Assembly (NCBI GenBank): GCA_025201345.1
Contig: JAIXMG010000007.1
Coordinates: 1,240,001-1,304,000 of the forward strand
Direction of reading: 5' to 3'
DNA: 64,000 nt
From: Thamnidium elegans
Lineage: Eukaryota > Mucoromycota > Mucoromycetes > Mucorales > Mucoraceae
The notes beneath the pieces are model-generated. The model did no database searches. It was not told where the DNA came from and worked only from the letters and a program-made list of their open reading frames with translations. Both the position numbers and the translations under genes were made by a program. Each line of letters opens with the position of its first letter. Position 1 is the first letter of the stretch. Below, one piece after another: positions 23,142 through 35,701 of this stretch.

Positions 23142-25797
23142 ATCTCTACAAATCCATCACTTATACATAATACCCTTCACCTTCTTTTGAAAGCCACGAT
23201 CGTTCGTTTATTTTGATAATACGAGCTCATGTCTTTCATATATATATATATATCTTTACACTACATTTTTTTCTTACGAAAACCATATCCCTACTCTTTA
23301 AAAAAATTGAATACTTTTATTCTAAACCCCCAAACAAAAACAACCCCCCCCCACCCCAACTCTTATTTTACTATTACTGCTACTTTACTATACTATATAT
23401 AATTCACTAACGCTTATCTAAAGAAAAAAAAATGCTTCTTCTCACATGAAGAACACCCACCTTTTTTTTTTACTTAATAAAACTTTTGTACTGTGTACGA
23501 CTATTTTTTCCTTGAAAGCCTTATATAGATTATATAATTCGATGATATAATATGCTACTAAGTTTATCACGCATCTCACAAAAAAATCCCTTATCAGTAT
23601 ATAAATTGATTAAAAATCGTAATTTAGTAAATTATGTAAACAATAGAAAGGGCCCTGGGGGACACATATAACAAGGCACTTGATACGTCCAAACTCGGTA
23701 AGGATCAAAGCGAACGAAGGGTCCGCTCGTACCTCGGTTGTTCCAGACGTACGAGAAGCAGGAGTGACATGATTATGTGAGACAAATCCATTTTTTTTGC
23801 TCTATAATAAATGAGCAACTGTTAAAAAAAAAGCTTTTAAAAGGAACATCCGTTACTTGAATTTTTAACTCGAAAACGGTAATATAAAAATCTTATATAC
23901 GCTATGATATAACGCACAAGGGTATTTTTTTTTAAAAAAAAAAACAAGTATATGACTAGTTCTATAAAAAAAAAAAGATTATTTGATATTGAAAGCTTAA
24001 TAAAATTAAAATGTGCTAGGTCATAAAAAAAAAGTATCGTGTAAGTCACCTTTTTTCCCTAGTTTGAACGTATAAACCGCACACACGCCTTATAATTGAT
24101 TGCAAGTCATGTTACTCATATTGAAGTCTTAAAAAGAAAGAGAGAGAGAAAAAGGAGGGGGGGGGGGATATTGCATACCTGTGACATTATAAATATAGAA
24201 CGCTGCCATAATAATAAAAAAAAAAAAAATTGTACTCTCTGATAGGTTAGTTTAGCATTCCAAGAATACAGTTTTGATAGATTATGTTAAACAAGAATTA
24301 TATATTATAACAAAAGTGTGTTACGGTTAGTGAGACGCAGTTTTCTAAGATCGCAACGATTTCGGGCCTCGAGAGTAAAATAATAAAAAAACAAAACAAA
24401 AATGCGTTTATAAATATGCATAATATCATTAGTACTTTTGAACTTACTGCTATTTTTTCGGATCATTGATGCATAAACAGCGCCAATCTTCTACATATAT
24501 ATAACGTTGATAAGGAAGAAATTATATAAACTACACTCATTTTAGGGATACGTCATTCTTTATTTAATGAAAACTTACAGTATGAGGAGTCAAAAAAATT
24601 CGTTCTTCCGAAAGGTACATGATCTTAAATAAATTTATTAGCTATAAATTTGGTAACCGGGTTCGTAACACAACTCTTGACAGTTTCTTTATTCTTTTCA
24701 CCCTTGATTCCTCAAACGGTGCAATAAATAGTGTGGAATATAGGGATTGTATTAAATAGTATTCATTTCCACTAGATGATGTAAAAAAAAATGAATTATC
24801 AAATTTCGTTTTAAATGTATGACTAACTATTTTAAAAAGAATTCGTACAACATTATTCCCCGTAAAGTATTACCAATGACCCCTTTTTTCTCTCACCTCT
24901 TTATGATTATTAATAAATTAGGGGGGAGATGAGATCACTACTTTGAAAGCGCCGGTATACTATTAAGAAACCAGAAAGGGAAAAAATTCTCTAATAAGTG
25001 ACAATGTCAAGTAAACTTTTTAAACTAGACTTTTTCTCGAAGGGAGTCTTATTCCTTTTTACTAGTTTTTAGTTAACACTGATAAATTAAGTTGATTAAA
25101 TCAATCTTTCCCTTTTTTTATACATCTTCAATCTACACGTTTAACAAAAAAAAAAAGAGACAAAAAAATATTTTGTTACTTTTAATGCGCTTACTGGACT
25201 TCGTTTATCCACATAAAAAGGAATCTTGCGTGAATCAAACCGGAACAACAAGTACACATGTATATAAAAAATATTAACTAGATAACGTATAGATACGGTT
25301 ATATGAAACAAATTGCAGTATAAATACGCCATGATGAATAAATAGATCGCATGAGTAAAGTGGCCCTTTTGTTATCCTTTTTATCTCTTCTTTTTCTGCT
25401 TTTGTTTTTCGTGTTTTCATGTTGATTTGTTTTTGTGTTCATACAAACTGATATGGTTCTTCTCAGGGAAACAGCCATCCATGTCACGACTTTTTTCTGA
25501 GCGTTTAAATATGATGGGCATCAAGAGTTTCTCCTTTTTCTTTTTTTTTTACTCAAAATTGAATGTTCAAAAAGCAAACCTGGTTCTTTTTTTTTTTGTA
25601 CTTGGATGTTTACACAAAATGGCACATACTATGTTACACATGTGATCATGTTTAGGGTTCGCGCCAATTATATATCGTATTGAACCAGATATGATATTTT
25701 TGCAGGACAAGATAATCCTATAATAAAACAGGTTCTTATATATAAATAAAAGTGTGTGTTAACCACCAACCTGATTTTTAATTTTTAAAAAGCAGCG

Positions 25798-25834
<37 letters not shown>

Positions 25835-26190
25835 GATGATTCGATCCCCATTAAACATGGTGACTTTATTAGAAACGTCATTAATGTATTCAAAAGTAAA
25901 AAGGTTGACAAGAAAGCAACGTACAAAACTTTTCCCCGCTTAAATTTAAAGTTTCGTTTCACAACAATGAAAGAGAACAGTGTACAAGGACGGTCTCACA
26001 AGGCAATATAGATATTACAAAAAGAACAAACGATGAAATCCTTCTGTTTGACTTGATAGTCCAGGCGATGGCCTTCGGCTCTTTCGTGGTCATAATATTA
26101 ATTTCTGGTAAGAAAACGCACGACGCTTCCATTCGAATAATATACTAATGAATAAGAGCGTATGACCATGGCAAAAATAATCAATCAGCT
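23142..26190. other. AT-rich spacer left of the LTR element
   Basis: No supportable gene. Contains AT repeats, G runs (24159-24168), a 34-nt T run at 25800-25833, a GC-richer island at 23650-23780 that reads open for about 35 codons (NEGSARTSVVPDVREAGV), and a 26025-26150 patch reading DEILLFDLIVQAMAFGSFVV. Both are probably worn transposon or gene pieces. Confidence 0.45.
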
Positions 26191-26195
26191 TAGTC

Positions 26196-26489
26196 TGTGG
26201 AGAAATACTTTGATTTGTCACAGAAAAATTAACGTTTATTTCTTATTTTAATTGTAAAAATCAATCCCGGTAAAAGGAATTGCTAACTATGATTTCTTAT
26301 CTATAGTCTTTTGCAATAGTGGTTGCACTTAGATTTGACTTGGTGGCTTCTATAGTCTGAAGATCTTGATTTCTAGATCCTGTGCTTTTTTTATATAAGG
26401 TTAATTTTGATACCTAACGTATGTTATGTTTTATAATCGACGAATTCATCGATTATTATATATTCTATTCTATGTGTGATTTTACCACA
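26196..26489. repeat. LTR 1 of non-autonomous LTR element
   Basis: 294 bp, begins TGTGG and ends CCACA. About 90% identical by eye to 28403-28722 in the core from AACGTTTATTTC onward. Preceded directly by TAGTC (26191-26195). Confidence 0.85.
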
Positions 26490-27439
26490 ATTACTACGTT
26501 TTTATAGTTGACTACAGTTAATTGGTGTGGAAAAAAAGACTTCACTTTTTTTTATAATTATTAAAGAGTGATAGGGGACATAATACATTTTATATAAGAT
26601 TAAATAAAATACGATAAAGATAAATATAAAAACTATATCTTGAAATGCTTTGGTAGCCGTAAGTATATAGACTTTAATAGAAGGGACCATTCTAAAAAAA
26701 AAAAATTCAAGTATTTGAAATTTAATTTTTAAAATAAGTAATATTTACTACTTACAGTTCCTCACCAACGTTAGCTTAATTGTAGGTTCTCAGTACCTCG
26801 CTTTAACGCCACTATTACCATTATTCAATTTCAAGGTGGAATACAGCTTAACAAAGCTATTAAATGTATAAAAAGGAAGTCTTCAACTATTTTCGAGATG
26901 TGTTTATTTAATTTACGAAGAAATTATATGAAAACTTCTAGTCTTCAAGGATGTATTATTTACCAATATTATTCATAAACAAAAAAGAATAAGAAACAAA
27001 ATGATAGAGAGATTATAATGAAATAAGTCATATAAAATAATTAATTATGTATCATTTTAATACATAGCTCTGTACTATTTTAATTGATAACAATAAAGTT
27101 TTTAATAGAATTTAATGTTTGAGCTTTCGTAGAATAATATATACAGTATGTTTCTCTGTACAATAGCTTGAGTGGGTCCAGAAACTATTTAAATTATTAT
27201 AACCCATCATTGTTCATCCGTTATCCTTTTAAAACAGTCGTTTTTATACGAACATTCAGGCATCATTTCTAAAAAAGTAATTTTATTAGTGTTTAAAATA
27301 AGGTGTTTTCTGTGTATAATCAAAAGTCAGGAAATGGTTCTTTTGCCCAAGTTACTTAGTGAAAGTTAATTGTCAAGACATTGTCTTTAACATCAAATAT
27401 TGAAAACCGCTTGTTGTTTTATATTTCTCTCGATTTTTT

Positions 27440-28134
27440 CTACTTTTTTTGTGGTCGGTAATTTTTGCCATTTTTGATCATTTTGGGGGGTCAACCCCTT
27501 TTGTTTTTCGAATTTTTTTCTCCGATTTTTGGCAATTACTCCGGATCTACTTTGCTTTTCTTTATGAAAAAAACAATTCTAATAAAGTGATCTTTTAGAC
27601 GCATCTAATCCATCTAAAAGTATATTTTTACTAAAAACACTGAGCGAGTAATCAGCATTTAAAGACGTTTTTTTTTTCACTAAAATTTGAGTTAAGCGGA
27701 ACTTAAAATAGCGTTTTCTTTAAAGCGTGTTCTCTCGCCCAGTTTTAGCCTTAGCACTTTTATTTATAAGTAAACAGTAAAGTGTTTTTTAAGATCTATA
27801 ATCGTTGCTATGACCAAAAATAGTAATAAAAAGATACATTTTATGTAATCACGTAAATGAAAAAATCGAGAAAAATTGTTACACAAAAAACGCGTGTCAT
27901 TTTCCCCAAAAAAAAGTTATATTTAAACAGTGATTACTCTTTCAATTTTTGAACTAAAAATTTTATTTAAAATGGATTAAATGCGCCTAAATGAGTACTT
28001 TACTATCCTTGTTTTTTATACAAAAAAAGTCAAATTGAATCCGGAGTAATCGCAAAAAAACCGTGATTTTTGGCCAAAAAACAAAAGGGGTTGACTCCCA
28101 AAAATGAAAATCGAAAAAAAAACAAAAAAAGTAC
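27440..28134. repeat. Foldback (long imperfect inverted repeat) element
   Basis: The two halves pair along most of their length. Anchor matches: 27491-27508 with 28076-28093 (18 bp perfect), 27535-27546 with 28039-28050 (12 bp perfect), and a further stretch around 27592-27620 with 27965-27995. The arms continue imperfectly toward a centre near 27790. No ORF. It resembles a MITE or foldback transposon nested in the LTR element; I see no clear target duplication at its ends. Confidence 0.65.
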
Positions 28135-28402
28135 ATTTTTAATTTTTTTTATCAAAGATGTATTCGAAACAACTATTTTGAATTATACAACCTGGGTCCG
28201 AAACGCGTTTTCTGTTTTTTAATAAATTAAAGACCATTATTTCTTATAGCTGGTAAAGTTAGCAGTGATTTCTTATGTGAGCGATTTTTAAGCTGTGAAA
28301 TCTCAGTGAGCTTTTTTTTTTTAGCAGTAATTATCACACCACAGTTGTTCATTTCTTCACTTTTTTTCCACTCTTGTCCCTTCGGAATATTCTTATTATT
28401 AC

Positions 28403-28722
28403 TGTAGAGAAATACTTTGACTTAACACAATAAAATTAATAAAACAGGTCAATAAGATTAAAAGTCTAATAACGTTTATTTCTTATTTTAATTGTAAAAA
28501 TCAATCCCGGTAAAAGGAATTGCTAACTATGATTTCTTATCTATAGTCTTTTGCAATAATGGTTACACTTAGATTTGACTTAGTGACTTCTATAGTCTGA
28601 GAATCTTGATTTCTGGATCCTGTGCTTTTTTTTATAAGGTTTCATTTTGATGCATAACGTATGTTATGTTTTATAATCGATGAACTCTTCGATTATTTTA
28701 TTTTATTTGTTATTTTACCACA
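28403..28722. repeat. LTR 2 of non-autonomous LTR element
   Basis: 320 bp, partner of 26196-26489, with about 40 extra bases near its left end (around 28425-28465). Followed directly by TAGTC (28723-28727). Confidence 0.85.
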
Positions 28723-28727
28723 TAGTC

Positions 28728-29425
28728 TATCGAAAGGGGGAAAGGGTTTTCTTGACCTTACTCTCCTCTCTTCTGACATGAATTACGGCGAAAGACGCGT
28801 TATTTGTGGGATCACAAACTTGTAATTTTTTTAAAAAAAAGAAAGGTGGCTTCAACAATCGTACCGCTGAAAGACAATGCCAGTATTGGTTCATTAATTT
28901 GAAAAATATCGCATTACTGCTTGTTGTAGATGATGTCTTTTTGGCACAAAAATAAAAAAAAGCTGATAATACAGCAACTACTACTAGTAAATATAAACTT
29001 GGAAGAATTTGTTGGTGTGAGTCAAGTTCATACCAGAACATGTACCATGCTTGATATGTGTACACATACAATTAAGTAAAATTTTAGCCTTTTTTTTTTA
29101 TTCTCTCGAACCTCTTTTTGTTGAGGGGTTGATAAATCTCCTTTTATTGAGAGAAATATGAAAGAATTGGGTCCTATCGCGCGTAAAATGGATCAGGGAA
29201 GAGCCTGACCCACCTGTACTTTTTTTATTTACTCCCTGTTTGATTATTTTATACTGTACCCTTTTTTTTATAAAGTCCTTTTATGCCACGTACTTTTTGA
29301 TAGAACAGGTTTTTTTGTTTTGTTTTATCTCCTCATAAATCAAACGTGCTTGAATTAAACCCAGGAAAAAAAAAAAGTTTATGTGTTACTCCTTTTCTTC
29401 CCCCCCTTCTCAAAGAAAAAAAAAC
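28728..29425. other. Spacer upstream of DcpS gene
   Basis: No gene supported. A 114-codon minus frame (29071-28727) is probably chance, but another minus frame near 28840-28895 reads NEPILALSFSGTIVEA, a likely coding relic. A TATAAAG at about 29269 may serve the next gene. Confidence 0.4.
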
Positions 29426-30298
29426 ATGTCGTCAATTCAAGACATTCTCTCAAAGTTCGAATTTACGCGAGTATTATCTCATGATACTCGAACCAAACTG
29501 GTCTTCCTGCTAGGTCAAGTTGAAGGTCAAGACTGTATCGTTTCGTTTGAAAAGACACAGTTTGACGATTCTGTCATTCCACAATTAACACGTTCTGTTG
29601 GTACTATGGATGACGTAGTGGAGAATAACATTTATGGATGGTGTATGGCACAAATGAGATATAATGTATTGGATACACGCGTCAAGACTATTTACCCAGC
29701 AACGGATGTACATATCGCTAAATATGAAGCACAGTCTCGAGTGATGTTGGTTGAAACACCTAGTTTATATCAATCCATTACTTTACCTTATATTAAAAGT
29801 ATTCCAGCTAAACGTACACAATGGGTACAAAATATCTTGAATGGATCAGCTGAATCAGATCGTGTCATTTACCATGACCATCACCCAGAAACTGGATTTG
29901 TCATCTTGCCAGATATGAAATGGGATGGACACAGTGAAACACTTTATTGGGTTGCTATCTCAATGCAATCCGATATTTTATCACTTCGTTCATTAAATTC
30001 AAGTCATTTAACTTTTTTGAAAAAGTTGAGAGATACAAGTTATAGATTTGTAAAAGAAAAGGCAAATTTGGATTCGAATCAGTTACGATTATTCATTCAT
30101 TATCAACCATCTTATTATCACTTTCACGTACATATTACAGCTGTTTCTTTTGCAGACGCTCCTGGTGTTGTTTCGGGGCAAGCTCATTTGTTAGATACTG
30201 TGATTAATAATATTGAACTGTTTCCTGATTATTATCAAAAAGTTGATTTGCCATTTGTTATTGGCGAGAAACACGAGTTGGTCAAAAATTGGAAGTAA
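29426..30298 (+). CDS. Scavenger mRNA decapping enzyme, DcpS family
   Basis: Hydrolyses m7GpppN cap remnants after 3'-5' mRNA decay (HIT-superfamily pyrophosphatase, cytosol and nucleus). Single exon, 290 residues from MSSIQDILSKFEF; an upstream in-frame ATG at 29381 adds 15 low-complexity residues and is less likely. Visible: the cap-binding stretch GFVILPDMKWDGHSETLYW and the histidine triad HFHVHI, with His232, His234 (expected nucleophile) and His236. Length is slightly shorter than human DcpS (337), mainly at the N-terminus. The stop is followed by a (GT)n run. Confidence 0.95.
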   Translation: MSSIQDILSKFEFTRVLSHDTRTKLVFLLGQVEGQDCIVSFEKTQFDDSVIPQLTRSVGTMDDVVENNIYGWCMAQMRYNVLDTRVKTIYPATDVHIAKYEAQSRVMLVETPSLYQSITLPYIKSIPAKRTQWVQNILNGSAESDRVIYHDHHPETGFVILPDMKWDGHSETLYWVAISMQSDILSLRSLNSSHLTFLKKLRDTSYRFVKEKANLDSNQLRLFIHYQPSYYHFHVHITAVSFADAPGVVSGQAHLLDTVINNIELFPDYYQKVDLPFVIGEKHELVKNWK

Positions 30299-30629
30299 AT
30301 AAAAATAAAGTATTTTAGTGGCTCGGCTGGCTTTTGTGTGTGTGTGTGTGTGTACGTGTTTACATGTGTGATAAAGTGTTTATACCTCCTTATTTCACAT
30401 CAAAATAAACCGTGTTATAACATAAATCAAGTACTTACGGGAATGAATAAGATGAAGAAAAGCAGTACTAAAAGATGTATATACTTGTACACCTTTATAG
30501 TTCGGGTAGATTTATGCCAATTGAGAGAGAGAGAGAGAGAGAGAGAAGGGGGAGTTTCAATGACCGACGATAGTATTTATACTTTTTTTTTTCTTTCCTC
30601 AAACGCCCTTTTCTTCTTCTTTTTTTATT
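30299..30629. repeat. Spacer with GT and GA microsatellites
   Basis: 331 bp between two co-directed genes, with (GT)n at 30335-30353 and (GA)n at about 30523-30546. It must contain the promoter of the next gene; TATTTATA occurs at about 30575. Confidence 0.7.
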
Positions 30630-32478
30630 ATGGATAACGAAACAAGAGTATATATGATGAAAGATCCAAAAGACTTGATTCAACTTTTGATAATTATATT
30701 CATTGATTATTTATACCGTATATTTATTTTAACGCCACTATCGATTATAAAAAGTTATTCAAGACATCCATTATCAATCACTATTTTATTCTTGTTTTTA
30801 TTCCCAATTTATTTATTTTTACAGTTTGTGGCATCTGTATTTTCTTTTAGTACAAAAATTATTTCATTAAAGCAGCAAGAAAGATTCAACTTTATCAGAA
30901 ATATTTTTATATTAGGAGGAGGAAGAGGAGTAATAAATGATGAATTAAATAATAATAGAGAACATAATAGACGAAGACATGATGATAATGATGATCAAGA
31001 AGAAAATGATGAAATGCAACAATGGTTAGAAAGGTGTTCTATATGCTTTGAATCAAAGTTGGACCTATGTCTTGATTATTGTAGAGATCAATTTTGTTTA
31101 GATTGTTTTCAAAAGTAATAAGTTGTAACTATAATATATATAATAAAAACTAATGTAGTATATATAAGATATGTATCCGAAGTAGTAAACTCTTCTTGGG
31201 GTCTTAGTGTCACTAAAATCAGGTGCCCTGTGTGTAGAGTATTTATTCCACAATCAGAATGGACAAAATTCGTTCCGAAATCTGTAGTGGATTTATATAA
31301 TAAATTTAACAGACCTTATCGAAGTTTTTCTAGGTGTTGCCCTCATTGTGAAACAGAAGTAACACCATGTGATTTTTCAAACTCTTACTGTGCAAGGTAA
31401 TATATACACACATAATAATAATAGTTAGTTATGCGCATTTTAATTTATATTAATTCAGTACATTTTTAGTTTATCTAAAACAATAGCACTCCTAATCAAC
31501 CAATTCTTTAAAAAATATACCCTCCAACACTCTACTTCTTCTTTATTACCAGATAAAACTTATCAACAATACCTTATAAACATATTTGATAAATCAGACT
31601 GGAGAAATTCAACTTTACCAGATATTCATCAACAACTAATGACAACTTTAATTAAACTATGTCAACTGATTGATCAAATAGATTTAGCAGAGAAAATATC
31701 TAAAGCTATTCTTCAATTAGAAATGAGGCCTGATACTTGGAGAAAACTACAATTTGATCACATTTCTTTTTTCTCCAATACAAACTGGTAAACTATATAT
31801 ACTTAATACATATAAATATACAATAGTTTAATAATATCTTGGTAGTCCTAGTTGTGATAAATTATTTTGTTTACAGTGCGGACATGAAGATGCTCATATT
31901 AATTTGACATGCGAGGAGAATATGAAACAACTTATTATGCAAAATGAACAACAACAAATAAATAATGATCTTGTACAAACACTAAAGTGGAAATTAGAAA
32001 ATAGGTACTTGTTATATATATATTTATAATTAATATAATAATCCCCTCTTCTCCTCTTTTTTGTAGTCGTAATTGTCCTAGTTGTTCTATTATGATTAAT
32101 CGTGACGAAGGTTGTAATAAAGTTGATTGTACATTGTGTGGATTTAGTTTTTGTTGGGAGTGTAAATTAACTTGGTCTGATGTAAGTATAATACGACAAC
32201 AATATATATTTTTCCTGTGCTAATGAGTTTTAATAGGGTTGTGGATACTTTAATTGTCCGGCCAGAAATAGAGTGGATTCAGATGAAGATGAAGGTATAA
32301 CAGCCTTTCAACTTGGTAATAGTAGTACTCGAGTAAGTAATTTTATACTGTACTATCCCCCCCCCCCTCCTTTTTTTTTTAAGTGTCTTGTTAATCACAC
32401 CTCTACCTTATTATTTAGACTGAATTAGGTGTACCAAACATAGACATTATTCACTCTAGATTAAATAATACTTTATAA
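30630..32478 (+). CDS. RBR-type E3 ubiquitin ligase with N-terminal membrane anchor
   Basis: RING-between-RING ligase: RING1 binds the E2 and ubiquitin passes through a cysteine in RING2. Exons 30630-31114, 31169-31396, 31470-31787, 31846-32004, 32067-32181, 32237-32332, 32419-32478 give 486 residues. Residues about 15-80 hold two hydrophobic segments (LIIIFIDYLYRIFILTPL and ITILFLFLFPIYLFLQFV), so it is probably anchored in an internal membrane. An acidic/Asn stretch follows, then RING1 (CSICFES...CRDQFCLDC...CPVC, from about residue 136), an IBR region (CPSCDKLFCLQCGHEDAH) and RING2 (CPSC...DEGCNKVDCTLCGFSFCWEC) with Cys413 as likely catalytic residue. Exons are tiny and phase-consistent. 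Converges with the next gene, 74 bp between stops. Confidence 0.88.
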
Positions 32479-32552
32479 AAAAAAAACCCTTTTTTATTGT
32501 CAACTATTTTCACGAATTAAGAAATTTTAATTAAGACATATATTATATATAT

Positions 32553-35500
32553 TTAGTACTCTTCAACTAAAGTACCAGAGGTAATGACAGAATTCATCTC
32601 TTTATATGAATCGGATGCAAGAATGATATTGGAGGGACAAGGATACTCTTTCAAAATAGCTTCATGAAGCTGTTGAATAGTTGAGTTTAAAAGTACGCCA
32701 TCACCTTGTTGTTGAGTAAATTGAACTACGCAGCTTTGAGGGTCTAAATCAGACATGATCAATTCAATTCTACACTTTACTTGACGAATTTTAGATCCTA
32801 TCGTATGGATTAGTAAACATTTTATATGTAGTGCTTAAATTCTATTTTACCATTGGTTGATTTAGTCTTAATCTCTGCTTTATATCGTGTAGCACCTGTC
32901 CGGTCACATTTCTCATAGAACCGTGCTTCTGTATTCTATTAAAATAAATAATGATTAATAAAATAACTTTTATACACTTTTATAAGTAAACTTACAGTAT
33001 TCATCAATCGATGTAATGATCTCAAGATACCAGCAGTATGTGTACTATACACAACAAGTGAACAAACCTTGGGTTGTTTAAAAAAGAACAAATTATTAAG
33101 CCAAGAAGCTTTGGCAGGCTGAGAAGGTATATTTCCATTATTAGATACGGTGGGTGAATTAATAGTTGAACTATTTGAAAGTAAACTAGGTGTAGTCGGT
33201 CTATTTTGCTGTTGTTGTTGCTGTTGTTGTTGTCCTAAAGTTGAACTACTAATATTACTACCTCGACGATCAATAGATTTAAATGAGGCTTGACTAGATC
33301 TGCGAGGGGTGCCTGCAACAAACACGTTTTGATTGGATTGTTTATTCATAACTGACTTGAAAGTAGGTGGTATATTTCCCTTGCTGGACACTACAGGTGA
33401 ATAACTACTGTGAGTACTGGAACATGTACTACTACTACTGCTTAAAGTACTACCATCCGATAAAGTAGGCGGAGGTACAAGACCTGAATCTGTTTTAATC
33501 GATGTTGTCGTAGTTGCCGTTGCAGTCGTTATCATCTTTTCTTCTTGGGACTTTTGTTGCTCGGTTTGGAAAAGTGACAGATCCAGCTGTTTTCTTTGTT
33601 TACGAGAATTAGCACCAAGTGTAAACCCAAACTTTTTGGAATTGATTGTGTCATTTTCTTTATTACTGTTTCTGAACGCATTAGGCAACCGTAATGAAAG
33701 TCTTTTAGCACTGACAGTAGCAGATTTATTACTTGATCGACGGTTTTCAGTCATTTCAATTTCGTCATCGTCGTCATCTGTAGGATCTACTCGGTTGCGT
33801 TGTAATATATGACTGGTAGGACGAAGTGTAGATTTGGGCGGCACAACAGGGGAACTGGGTTCCTCCTTCATAGAGCTTGGAGAGATGGAGAAATCGGTTG
33901 TATTGATTGGTGCACGACTAAAGGGGTTCTTGCGTCGAAGTGTGCCAACAAGTGTAGCAGCAATAGGTTTTGATGTTGGTTGAGGGGATATAGGTGATGA
34001 TGCGCCCATACCACTTCCTGACACTGAACTTGTACTAGTAGAGGTAGGTTCGGGGTTCCTGCATAATTTTGTAAATAAAGAAAAATAGTGAACCTTAATA
34101 ATTATATATTACCTAACGTCTTTACTCTGTCTACGACTAGTAGACAATACATTTTTAACAAATCTAGCATAAAATGTTTCGCTCTTCTTCATCTTTGATG
34201 ACTTCTTTTCATCTGTTATATGATTGGTTGGTAAAGAAGGGTTAGCAGGCAATTCATCAAATGCAGGTGACTTTTCTGCTCGGATGGTAGCAGCAGAATA
34301 ACGGCGTTGAGTATCATTTTTATTGAATAAGGTAACTTGTCGTGGCTCTGAATCAGAAGGCATCCAAGGAGCTACAGGTCGATTTCCAACTGCAGGGCTC
34401 TTTCTTGTAGTTGAGGATTGTACTATATTTGTATCTACCATAGATAGACATCTTCGATCTCTTTCTGTTCTATGTCCGATAGTACGATATCGGCGACGAG
34501 GAGCATCTTTTTTTTTTTTTTTAAAAAAAAAAGGTTATTTAGTTGGGAGAAGGTTTTTTTTTAAGGGAAAATATTTGTATCATACCCGAATATGTATCTT
34601 CAGTATCATCTTCACTTTCATCGTCGTGATCTGCCTGCCAATACCTTTCAGCATGTTGTTGCAGTAGAACATAGACTACCTTTTGCATATTATGTCTATA
34701 TAGATTAAGTTAATATCATGCCCTATAATGTATACATATATATATATTGTTATAAATAGACAATTTACTCTTTTTGAACAAGGGCATTGATAACAACATC
34801 ATTACTTGTCTCGCCCCAAAGAAACTTAATGGTTTCTAAAATACGATCATCAATTTCTGTAGCATCATTTACAGGTTGACCAATTTCTTTTTCAGTAGGT
34901 GGAACAGGTAATACTGTAATATTAATAGGATCAGTCTCACGAAACCAAGGATGTGCCATGATTTGTTGCATCTAATTGTATAAATGTAAATATATATACA
35001 ATAAAAAATAAAATACAATTACATTTAATCTTCTGGAAGGATCAACAACCAATATACGTCGAATAAGATCTTGAGCAGAACGAGATATATTATCAGGCAT
35101 AACATATTTACCTGACTTGACCTTTTTCAATAACTGTCTAATATTTTCATCGTCAAATGGGAGGTGACCAGTCAATAATGCATAAAGAATAACACCACAA
35201 GACCAGATGTCACAAGAGGACCCATTATATGGCATACCCTAGAATGAGGTGTCAATCAGTCTCAAAAAAAAAAAAAAAAAAAAAAAATTATTTAGAAGTA
35301 TGACTTACTGCTACAATCTCAGGACTTGCATAATGTGGAGAACTAGTAAACAAATAAATAACATAAATAATTGTGATATGCTTATATGTTTATTTTTTTA
35401 ATATACCCGCAACTGGTTTCAAGCATGGACCCTAATGGTTGAAGCGATGCCATACCAAAATCAGCAATTTTAATGCTATTTCTTGAATTCAACAACAAGT

Positions 35501-35667
35501 TTTCAGGTTTTAAATCACGATGGCAAATTAAGTGGTGATGACAGTAATCTAAACCGAGTATTATTTGTTGGAAATGGTGTCTGGCTTCTGCTTCACCGAG
35601 ACGACCTTTACTAACCAAGTATTCAAATAGTTCACCGCCTTCTACATATTCTAGGATAAGGTACCTG

Positions 35668-35701
<34 letters not shown>

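Larger units (their letters stand above)
26196..28722. mobile_element. Non-autonomous LTR retroelement (TRIM/LARD-like) with 5-bp target duplication
   Basis: Two direct repeats (26196-26489 and 28403-28722) both start TGT.G and end TTTTACCACA, the TG...CA structure of LTRs. The element is flanked by identical TAGTC on both sides (26191-26195 and 28723-28727), the 5-bp duplication left by a retroviral-type integrase. The 1.9-kb interior has no gag, protease, reverse transcriptase or integrase frame; it contains a ~0.7-kb foldback repeat (27440-28134). I could not identify a tRNA primer site or polypurine tract, so orientation is unknown. The LTRs have diverged, mostly by transitions plus one ~40-bp length difference, so insertion is not recent. 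Confidence 0.8.

Noticed and set aside
23650..23790. GC-richer island suspected to be an RNA gene or foreign insert
   Set aside because: No fold or known RNA signature seen; reads partly open on the plus strand, so a worn coding scrap is more likely.
28727..29071. 114-codon minus-strand ORF with a hydrophobic stretch
   Set aside because: No recognisable domain, starts in AT-rich DNA, overlaps another decayed frame and the target-site region of the LTR element.
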